Of a DNA stretch of 5,077 nt, positions 1 to 5,077 are shown piece by piece. The DNA lies in the NCBI GenBank assembly GCA_023431725.1, contig JAEYVN010000476.1:1-5077 (forward strand). The letters run 5' to 3'. How positions within the stretch are numbered: the first letter of the stretch is position 1; each line of letters opens with the position of its first letter. Position numbers and translations under genes: made by a program. The notes beneath the pieces were generated by a model. It searched no databases and had not been told where the DNA came from. It saw only the letters and a list, made by a program, of their open reading frames with translations. This stretch comes from Pseudomonadota bacterium (lineage in GTDB: Bacteria > Pseudomonadota > Alphaproteobacteria > Rhizobiales > Xanthobacteraceae).

Positions 1-417
1 GCGCTTGAACGCGGCGAGTGGGTCATTTGTGACCGCTTTTCGGATTCGACGCGGGTCTATCAGGGCGTGCTGGGGCAGGTTGATCAGCGCCTGATCTCGC
101 GACTGGAAAAGATCACGGTCGGCGAGACCAAACCCGATCTGACATTGGTGCTCGATGTTCCGGCGACGATCGGCCTTGCCCGGGCGACAGCGCGGCGCGG
201 CTCTGCGCAGAGCGATCGCTTCGAGAGCGAGAATCTTGCCTTCCATGAACGTCTGCGCGAGGCGTATCGTCAGCTCGTCATCAACGAGCCGGAGCGCTGC
301 GTGCTGATTGATGCGGGGCAGGCGCCGGACAAGGTGGCCAACGACATTTGGGCCGTGGTGTCACGCAAGCTCGATCCCGCCATGCCGCCGCTGGAGATCG
401 AGGATCTTGGCCGGTGA
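1..417 (+). CDS. tmk: Thymidylate kinase (dTMP kinase), 3' part only
   Basis: Cytoplasmic kinase that phosphorylates dTMP to dTDP with ATP, an essential step towards dTTP. The frame is open from base 1 to the TGA at 415-417, giving 138 residues. The family is usually about 210-230 aa, so the N-terminal third with the P-loop lies upstream. Visible in the fragment are the dTMP-binding signature DRFSDSTRVYQG (fragment residues 11-22), the strand LTLVLDVP (47-54) and the arginine-rich LID segment followed by DRFE (about 65-75). The C-terminal helix is followed by a tail ending in EDLGR. A GTG at base 67 falls after the DRF motif, so it is not the real start. The stop overlaps the holB start by four bases, which suggests co-transcription and translational coupling. 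The identification is secure from the motifs. The P-loop, which would show the Tmk subtype, cannot be seen. Confidence 0.95.
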   Translation, partial: ALERGEWVICDRFSDSTRVYQGVLGQVDQRLISRLEKITVGETKPDLTLVLDVPATIGLARATARRGSAQSDRFESENLAFHERLREAYRQLVINEPERCVLIDAGQAPDKVANDIWAVVSRKLDPAMPPLEIEDLGR

Positions 418-1442
418 AAAGCGCCGCCGATGAGAGGGATGATGACGGCGTCAAGCATCCGCGCGAAACCTCCGTTCTGTTCGGCCATGGTGAAGCCGAG
501 CAGACGCTGCTCGATGCATATCGCTCGGGGCGCATTCCCCATGCCTGGTTGATTGGTGGGCCGCTGGGCATCGGCAAGGCGACGCTCGCCTTTCGCATGG
601 CGCGTTTCGTGCTGGCTCATCCCGATCCGTCCGCCGCTGTTGTTCAGGACGCGACCTCTCTCGCGGTATCACCGGACAATCCGGCGGCTGGTCTGATCAC
701 CGCGCAATCGCACCCCGATCTCCTGATCCTCGAGCGGACCGTAGGCGATACCGGCAAGTTACGCAGCGTCATCCGCGTCGAGGATGCGCGAAAGGTCGCG
801 CAGTTTCTTGGTTCGACGGCCGGCTTTGGCGGATGGCGTGTTGTCATCGTCGATGCGGTCGATGACCTGAATGCCGAAAGCGCGAACGCACTTCTGAAAG
901 GACTTGAGGAACCGCCGTCACGCACGTTGTTCTTGCTCGTTAGCCATGCGCCGGGTTCGGTGCTCGCGACGATCCGGTCGCGCTGCCATCGCCTGATGCT
1001 GCGGCCATTGGCGACCAGCGATCTGCGCCAGGCGCTGGCCCAGGCCACGGGCGAGGGCGCCGATGCCGATGTGATCGAGGCGGCTGAGGGGAGTGTCGGC
1101 CGGGCGCTGTCGCTGCTGGAGGGGCCGGCTTTCAAGTTGCGGCGTCAGACCGCCGCCGTTCTGGAGCGGCTGCCGGTGACGGATCCACGCGAGTTGCATG
1201 CCCTAGCCGATGCGCTGGCGATCAGCGATCCGCGGGTCTTCGAGGTCGCACTCGACGCGATCAACGACTGGATGACGGCGCGTTTGAACATCGTTCAGCA
1301 TGACAAGACGAAGGCCGCGCGTCTGGCCGATATCTGGCAGGAGATCAACTCTACGGCGCGCACCACCGATATCTACAATCTTGACCGCAAGCCCTTGATT
1401 TTCCGGGCTTTCGCTCGGCTTGCGGAAGCCGCTCGCGGCTGA
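414..1442 (+). CDS. holB: DNA polymerase III delta' subunit (clamp loader)
   Basis: Stator subunit of the clamp loader, which opens the beta sliding clamp and places it on primed DNA at the replication fork. I choose GTG 414, giving 342 aa. It overlaps the tmk stop as GTGA, and GAGG at 400-403 serves as a ribosome site. An in-frame TTG at 348 would add 22 low-complexity residues and a long overlap. Visible are HAWLIGGPLGIGK (residues 43-55, a complete P-loop with K55), HPD (100-102), WRVVIVDAVDDLN (141-153, a Walker B-like strand with no DE pair), NALLKGLEEPP (158-168), the SRC motif (189-191) and EGSVGRAL (225-232). A helical C-terminal collar domain ends with NLDRK (322-326). The four zinc-binding cysteines of the E. 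coli protein are absent, and the only cysteine is in SRC. DnaX (tau/gamma) is the main alternative, but the degenerate Walker B, missing zinc module and position after tmk favour delta'. Confidence 0.93.
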   Translation: MKSAADERDDDGVKHPRETSVLFGHGEAEQTLLDAYRSGRIPHAWLIGGPLGIGKATLAFRMARFVLAHPDPSAAVVQDATSLAVSPDNPAAGLITAQSHPDLLILERTVGDTGKLRSVIRVEDARKVAQFLGSTAGFGGWRVVIVDAVDDLNAESANALLKGLEEPPSRTLFLLVSHAPGSVLATIRSRCHRLMLRPLATSDLRQALAQATGEGADADVIEAAEGSVGRALSLLEGPAFKLRRQTAAVLERLPVTDPRELHALADALAISDPRVFEVALDAINDWMTARLNIVQHDKTKAARLADIWQEINSTARTTDIYNLDRKPLIFRAFARLAEAARG

Positions 1443-1552
1443 TAGCCCTGTCACCGAACCGTTGCGGCCGGCCATATTCCGGCGGCACCGGTCTTTCGAT
1501 CCGGGCAAGCGGACTTAAATCTTGCCGATATTCCCTGGACAGATGATCTCAG
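1443..1552 (+). other. holB-metG intergenic leader with two small inverted repeats
   Basis: This 110-base gap is the longest in the window. It holds two perfect inverted repeats. GCCGG (1467-1471) pairs with CCGGC (1479-1483) around a 7-base loop, and GGCAAG (1504-1509) pairs with CTTGCC (1521-1526) around an 11-base AT-rich loop. Neither is followed by a T-run, so neither reads as an intrinsic terminator. I find no sigma-70 promoter with good -35 and -10 boxes at proper spacing, although a promoter for metG would most naturally lie here. No tRNA-like or T-box-like sequence is evident. Repeats this short are expected by chance at a fair rate, so any function is only a possibility. Confidence 0.35.
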
Positions 1553-3115
1553 ATGCCGGCCAAGCCCAGCTACTACCTGACGACTGCGATTTCCTACCCT
1601 AACGGCGTACCGCATATCGGCCACGCCTATGAGGCGATAGCAACCGACGCGATCGCCCGTTTCATGCGGCTGGACGGCTACGATGTGTATTTCCTGACCG
1701 GCACCGATGAACATGGTCAGAAAATCCAGCAGACCGCGGCGAAGGAGGGGATAACGCCACAGGCCCTCGTCGACCGCAATGCAGAGCGCTTCCGCGAGAT
1801 GGTCGAGCGCATGAATTGTTCGAACAACGATTTCATCCGCACGACGGAAGCCCGGCACCACGATGCTTCAATGGCGATCTGGGAGCGGATGGAGAAGGCG
1901 GGCGACATTTACCTGTCGAAATACGCCGGCTGGTATTCGGTGCGCGACGAGGCTTATTACGCCGAGGACGAGACGCATGTGAACGAGCACAACGTGCGGC
2001 TCGCGACCAAGACCGGAACGCCGGTCGAGTGGGTCGAGGAGGAGAGTTACTTCTTCAAGCTGTCGGCCTATCAGGACAAGCTGCTCGACCTCTACGCCAA
2101 GCATCCGGATTTCGTGCTGCCGAAGGAACGCCTGAACGAAGTCGCGAGCTTTGTGCGCGGCGGCCTGCAGGATCTGTCGATCTCGCGCACGACCTTCGAT
2201 TGGGGCATTCGCGTGCCGGGCAACGACAAGCACATCATGTATGTGTGGGTCGATGCGCTGACGAATTACCTGACCGCCGTTGGCTTCCCGGATTCCGACA
2301 GCGAGATGTTCAAGCGTTACTGGCCAGCGCATCTGCATGTGATCGGCAAGGACATCGTGCGCTTTCACGCCGTCTATTGGCCGGCCTTCCTGATGTCGGC
2401 CGGCCTCGCCGTACCGCATCGCATCTTCAGCCACGGGTTTCTGTTCAGCCGCGGGGAGAAGATGTCGAAGTCGGTCGGTAATGTGGTCGATCCCATCACT
2501 ATGGCCGAAGAATACGGGCTCGATCAGATCCGCTATTTCTTTCTGCGCGAAATTCCGTTCGGACAGGACGGCAACTACAGCCACGAGGCGATCGTCAATC
2601 GCATCAATGCGGAATTGGCGAACGATCTTGGCAATCTCGCCCAGCGATCGTTGAGCATGATCGCCAAGCAGTTCGGTGGCGTGTTGCCGGCGCCGAATGC
2701 GTTTTCGGACAATGACAAGACGATCCTTGCATCAGCGGACGCGATGCTCGCCGGCGCGCGTGAAGCGATGAAGACGCAGCAATTGCATCAGGTGCTGACG
2801 CAGGTCTGGGCCGTTGTGGCGGACGCCAACCGCTATTTCGCGGGCGAGGCGCCGTGGGCCCTGGCGAAGACGGATCCGGCGAAACAGGCGACGGTGCTGT
2901 ATGTGACGGCTGAGGTGATCCGACAGGTCGCAATTCTGGCCCAGCCGTTCATGCCGGATTCGGCAGCCAAGCTGCTCGACATCCTCGGCGTGCCGGCCGA
3001 TGAGCGCGACTTTTCGCGATTGGGCGGTGAACATCGGCTGGCGGGCGGCACGACCCTGCCGGCACCTGTGCCGGTGTTCCCGCGTTATGTCGAGCCCGAA
3101 GCGGCCAAGGCCTGA
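1553..3115 (+). CDS. metG: Methionyl-tRNA synthetase, short zinc-less form
   Basis: Class I aminoacyl-tRNA synthetase that charges tRNA-Met with methionine using ATP, serving both initiator and elongator tRNAs. The protein is 520 aa. An in-frame TGA at 1544-1546 leaves ATG 1553 as the natural start. The ribosome site is poor: only GGA at 1537-1539, 13 bases upstream. Domains in order are a Rossmann catalytic core with HIGH (residues 21-24), a connective insert (about 110-220), WVDAL (232-236), GKDI (265-268) and KMSKS (303-307). A helical anticodon-binding domain follows (about 370-510), carrying NRYF and PW (426-429 and 434-435). In the knuckle, where zinc-bearing relatives have CxxC, this protein has S129-V-R-D132, and it has a single cysteine overall (in MNCSNND). 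It also lacks the C-terminal tRNA-binding dimerisation domain of the 677-aa E. coli enzyme. By recollection, long stretches match the actinobacterial MetRS of mycobacteria closely. The identification is certain. Confidence 0.98.
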   Translation: MPAKPSYYLTTAISYPNGVPHIGHAYEAIATDAIARFMRLDGYDVYFLTGTDEHGQKIQQTAAKEGITPQALVDRNAERFREMVERMNCSNNDFIRTTEARHHDASMAIWERMEKAGDIYLSKYAGWYSVRDEAYYAEDETHVNEHNVRLATKTGTPVEWVEEESYFFKLSAYQDKLLDLYAKHPDFVLPKERLNEVASFVRGGLQDLSISRTTFDWGIRVPGNDKHIMYVWVDALTNYLTAVGFPDSDSEMFKRYWPAHLHVIGKDIVRFHAVYWPAFLMSAGLAVPHRIFSHGFLFSRGEKMSKSVGNVVDPITMAEEYGLDQIRYFFLREIPFGQDGNYSHEAIVNRINAELANDLGNLAQRSLSMIAKQFGGVLPAPNAFSDNDKTILASADAMLAGAREAMKTQQLHQVLTQVWAVVADANRYFAGEAPWALAKTDPAKQATVLYVTAEVIRQVAILAQPFMPDSAAKLLDILGVPADERDFSRLGGEHRLAGGTTLPAPVPVFPRYVEPEAAKA

Positions 3116-3124
3116 AGCCATATC

Positions 3125-3127
3125 GGA
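3125..3127 (+). promoter_or_regulatory. Weak ribosome binding site deciding the start at 3137
   Basis: GGA in the context ATCGGAATTG sits nine bases before ATG 3137 but only three before the in-frame GTG 3131. Normal Shine-Dalgarno spacing therefore favours the ATG and a 158-aa product. The match to the anti-Shine-Dalgarno sequence is short. Confidence 0.4.
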
Positions 3128-3136
3128 ATTGTGTTC

Positions 3137-3613
3137 ATGACTGTGCTGTTTGAAAACGAGCGGCAGACCAGCAAGTTGCGTAAATCCATCGTGGGTGCCG
3201 TCGTTTGGGCCGCCGGCTGGGTCTATTGGGCGATGGTGATGGCGCATTTCTTCGGCGCACTGCCAGGAAGCGAAGCTGTGGGAGCATCGGGCGCAAGACC
3301 TGGCCTGGCCGTGCTCTGTTTCCTCGTCGGCGTCGCGCCTTTCGTCGGCCTGCTGTTCTACAGCCGCATCTATTTGCTCCGTATCGAGCGCAATGATGAG
3401 TTCGTCATTCTGACGACGCTTGGCGTGTTCAAGCCACGCGTCTATCAGGTTCCGAAATCGATGATCGTCTCGGCCAAGACACAAATCGATGAGAAGAATG
3501 GCGGCCGGCCAGTCTGGATTAGCTTGCGGGTTGCCGGCCGGCGTCTGCCATTCGTCGCCGATCTGCAGGCCGAGCGGATCGATGCCCCCGCCATAACCGC
3601 CTTGGCGGCTTGA
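3137..3613 (+). CDS. Unrecognised two-helix membrane protein with a beta-rich tail
   Basis: I do not recognise this protein. I choose ATG 3137 (158 aa) because GGA at 3125-3127 is nine bases upstream. The in-frame GTG at 3131 would leave only three. The N-terminus is hydrophilic and basic (K13, R15, K16). It is followed by a tryptophan-rich membrane segment (about 18-42), a short Gly/Ala/Ser loop (43-56) and a second membrane segment (about 57-76). The basic N-terminus and the R77, R82, R85 cluster suggest that both ends are cytoplasmic. Residues 78-143 look like several amphipathic beta strands, then a short tail ends in AITALAA. This resembles, in outline only, inner-membrane proteins with a bacterial PH-like domain. 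It starts 21 bases after metG, with no terminator between, so it is probably co-transcribed. G/C-ending codons through most of the frame support a real gene. Codons 41-55 are an exception, rich in A-ending codons including AGA. Function unknown. Confidence 0.75.
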   Translation: MTVLFENERQTSKLRKSIVGAVVWAAGWVYWAMVMAHFFGALPGSEAVGASGARPGLAVLCFLVGVAPFVGLLFYSRIYLLRIERNDEFVILTTLGVFKPRVYQVPKSMIVSAKTQIDEKNGGRPVWISLRVAGRRLPFVADLQAERIDAPAITALAA

Positions 3614-3672
3614 GAACCGGCGTTTGGAACTGGCGTCTTGAAAATGGGCGATAAGGCGCCGACATTGCGGAC

Positions 3673-4467
3673 ATGATCGTCGACAGCCACTGCCATCTCG
3701 ATTTTCCCGATTTTGCCAGCGATCTCGACGGCATCGTCGACCGCGCACGTGCGCAAGGCGTCGGGCGTATCGTCACCATTTCCACGCGCGTGCGCGAATT
3801 GCCAAAGCTGCTGGCGATCGCCGAACGCTTCGACGATGTGTTCTGTTCGGTCGGCACGCATCCGCATAACGCACATGAAGAACTCGATGTCGGCACAACT
3901 GATCTGATCGCGAAATCCGCGCATCCGAAGGTCGTCGCCATCGGCGAAGCCGGTCTCGATTATTTTTATGACACGAGCCCGCACGATGCGCAGGAGCAGG
4001 GCTTCCGCGCTCATATCGCTGCTGCGCGCGAAACCGGATTGCCGCTGGTAATCCATTCGCGCGAAGCTGACGAAGACATGGCGCGGATTCTGGAGCAGGA
4101 AATGGGGAAGGGGGCCTTCCCTGCTGTACTGCATTGCTTTACCGGCGGTCGTGCGCTGGCGATGCGCGCGATCGAACTCGGCCTCTGCATTTCCTTCACC
4201 GGGATTCTGACGTTCAAGACGTCGCATGCATTGCGCGAGATTGCCGCCGATCTGCCGGCCGATCGCATTCTGGTTGAAACCGATGCGCCGTATCTCGCGC
4301 CGGGCAAATTCCGCGGCAAGCGTAACGAGCCGTCTTACGTGGTCGAGACCGCCAAGGTTCTGGCCGAAACCCGCGGCGTGTCATTCGACGAGATCGCGAA
4401 CCAGACAACCGAGAATTTCTTCCGTCTGTTCAGCAAGGTGCCACGCCAGCTTTCGGCGGCCGCATGA
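3673..4467 (+). CDS. tatD: TatD-family metal-dependent hydrolase (putative DNase)
   Basis: Cytoplasmic hydrolase with an amidohydrolase TIM barrel. Studied relatives (E. coli TatD, YcfH and YjjV group) are metal-dependent nucleases or deoxyribonucleases, but the substrate here is unproven. It has 264 aa, the usual family length, and begins with the canonical MIVDSHCHLD at ATG 3673. All expected metal ligands are present: H6 and H8 (HxH), E92 (in VAIGEAGLDYFYD), H128 (in LVIHSREA), H154 (in LHCFTGG) and D204 (in LVETDAPYLAP). H63 lies in GTHPH, and the RGKRNEP motif (214-220) also fits the family. No truncation is seen. The ribosome site is unclear, since AAGG at 3653-3656 is 16 bases away. 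A ten-codon reading frame ends on the start codon and could couple translation. The stop overlaps the next gene as ATGA. It could equally be labelled ycfH, as this subfamily is often named interchangeably. Confidence 0.95.
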   Translation: MIVDSHCHLDFPDFASDLDGIVDRARAQGVGRIVTISTRVRELPKLLAIAERFDDVFCSVGTHPHNAHEELDVGTTDLIAKSAHPKVVAIGEAGLDYFYDTSPHDAQEQGFRAHIAAARETGLPLVIHSREADEDMARILEQEMGKGAFPAVLHCFTGGRALAMRAIELGLCISFTGILTFKTSHALREIAADLPADRILVETDAPYLAPGKFRGKRNEPSYVVETAKVLAETRGVSFDEIANQTTENFFRLFSKVPRQLSAAA

Positions 4468-5077
4468 CGGCATTGACTGTCACGATCCTGGGCTGCGGAT
4501 CGTCCGGCGGCGTGCCGCGACCGGCACTCGGCTGGGGCGCTTGCGATCCCGACAACCCGAAGAACCGGCGTCGCCGCTGCTCGATTCTGGTCGAGCGTGA
4601 GAGCGCCAATGGCAAGACGACCGTGCTGGTCGACACGTCGCCGGATCTGCGCGAGCAATTGCTCGACGCCAATGTCAGCAAGCTCGATGGTGTGCTGTTC
4701 ACGCACGAACATGCCGACCACACGCATGGCATCGACGACCTGCGGCCGCTGTTCATCTTCCATCGTCGCAAGATCGACGTGTATCTCGACGAGCCGACCT
4801 CGCGCGCGATGCATGGCCGTTTCGGCTATTGCTTCATGACGCCGCCCGGCAGCAACTATCCGCCGATCCTCAATGAGCACCGGATCGTGCCTGGCAAGCC
4901 GGTCACGGTCGACGGCGCCGGTGGTCCGGTCACGGCACTGCCCGTGCTGCTCGAGCATGGCGATATCCCGGCGCTGGGCTTTCGGTTCGGCAATGTCGCG
5001 TATTCGGCCGACGTGAACGACATGTCCGACGAAGCCGCTGCGGCGCTGTCCGGCCTCGATCTGTGGATCGTCGACGC
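4464..5077 (+). CDS. PhnP-like metallo-beta-lactamase-fold hydrolase, 5' part only
   Basis: Probable cytoplasmic dinuclear-metal phosphodiesterase of the PhnP/PqqB-like branch of the metallo-beta-lactamase superfamily. The start ATG 4464 overlaps the tatD stop (ATGA), and the frame runs open to the window edge, giving 204 complete codons. Visible are an N-terminal strand and glycine loop GCGSSGGVPRP (10-20), GWGACDPDNPKNRRRRC (23-39), D57 in VDTSPDLR, the metal-binding THEHADH (80-86: H81, H83, D85, H86), H165 in LLEHGDIP and D183 in AYSADVN. These match the expected ligands up to the last histidine, which would lie downstream. E. coli PhnP, a cyclic ribose phosphate phosphodiesterase, has a structural zinc site built on clustered N-terminal cysteines. 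Here only C27 and C39 occupy that region, so that site is probably absent. No phosphonate genes are nearby, so a role in phosphonate breakdown is not implied. The true substrate is unknown. Confidence 0.9.
   Translation, partial: MTALTVTILGCGSSGGVPRPALGWGACDPDNPKNRRRRCSILVERESANGKTTVLVDTSPDLREQLLDANVSKLDGVLFTHEHADHTHGIDDLRPLFIFHRRKIDVYLDEPTSRAMHGRFGYCFMTPPGSNYPPILNEHRIVPGKPVTVDGAGGPVTALPVLLEHGDIPALGFRFGNVAYSADVNDMSDEAAAALSGLDLWIVD

Noticed and set aside
348..413. 22-residue N-terminal extension of holB from TTG 348
   Set aside because: It would overlap tmk by 70 bases and adds low-complexity sequence not expected in the family. GTG 414 with the GTGA overlap is the better start.
1467..1483. 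Possible intrinsic terminator after holB
   Set aside because: The stem is only five base pairs and no T-run follows. It is kept only as an inverted repeat in the metG leader.
1816..2481. Overlapping + strand frame of 221 codons within metG
   Set aside because: It is an out-of-frame, arginine-rich translation of metG with no motif.
1868..2584. Antisense reading frame of 238 codons inside metG
   Set aside because: It lies wholly opposite the catalytic core of metG, whose frame is certain, and has no domain signature.
3614..3672. Promoter or terminator between the membrane protein and tatD
   Set aside because: Nothing with convincing -35/-10 spacing, and no stem with a T-run, is visible in these 59 bases.
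2732..3748. Long antisense reading frame (338 codons) crossing metG, the membrane protein and tatD
   Set aside because: It crosses three genes on the other strand, is very rich in Arg, His and Gln, and shows no recognisable motif. Long open antisense frames are common in GC-rich DNA.
3445..4227. Antisense reading frame of 260 codons opposite the membrane protein and tatD
   Set aside because: TatD motifs on the + strand are unambiguous, and the antisense product has no family features.
4335..4958. Antisense reading frame of 207 codons opposite tatD and the metallo-beta-lactamase gene
   Set aside because: It is opposite the HEHADH motif region of a clear + strand gene and its composition is typical of a shadow frame.
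1..5077. Mobile element, CRISPR array, tRNA, or defence or phage system
   Set aside because: I found no repeat array, terminal inverted repeats, transposase or integrase motifs, or tRNA-like sequence. The genes are standard housekeeping genes in a familiar order.

Overview
The window is a run of conserved housekeeping genes, all on the + strand and tightly packed. It most likely comes from an alphaproteobacterium of the order Hyphomicrobiales (Rhizobiales). The DNA is GC-rich (about 60% by eye), codons mostly end in G or C, and the delta' subunit and methionyl-tRNA synthetase are the zinc-less forms typical of that class. The order tmk - holB - metG - tatD - PhnP-like metallo-beta-lactamase is, from my knowledge of rhizobial genomes, a recurrent alphaproteobacterial arrangement. 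Genus is not assigned.

Layout: (1) 1-417, the 3' part of thymidylate kinase, cut by the window edge. (2) 414-1442, the DNA polymerase III delta' subunit, overlapping the tmk stop by 4 bases (GTGA). (3) 1443-1552, a 110-base gap with two small inverted repeats and no convincing promoter or terminator. (4) 1553-3115, methionyl-tRNA synthetase. (5) 3137-3613, an unrecognised small protein with a two-helix membrane hairpin and a predicted cytoplasmic beta-rich tail. (6) 3673-4467, a TatD-family metal-dependent hydrolase. (7) 4464-5077, the 5' part of a PhnP-like metallo-beta-lactamase-fold hydrolase, overlapping tatD by 4 bases (ATGA) and cut by the window edge.

The genes cover nucleotide supply (dTTP via Tmk), replication (clamp loader), translation (Met-tRNA) and two metal-dependent hydrolases that may act on nucleic acids or nucleotides. 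The overlaps and short gaps suggest one or two transcripts, with 1443-1552 the most likely internal break.

I see no mobile element, CRISPR array, RNA gene, phage gene or defence system, and nothing that amounts to a new system. The parts most worth a second look are the membrane protein between metG and tatD, a cluster of A-ending codons inside it, a ten-codon reading frame that ends on the tatD start, and the metG leader.
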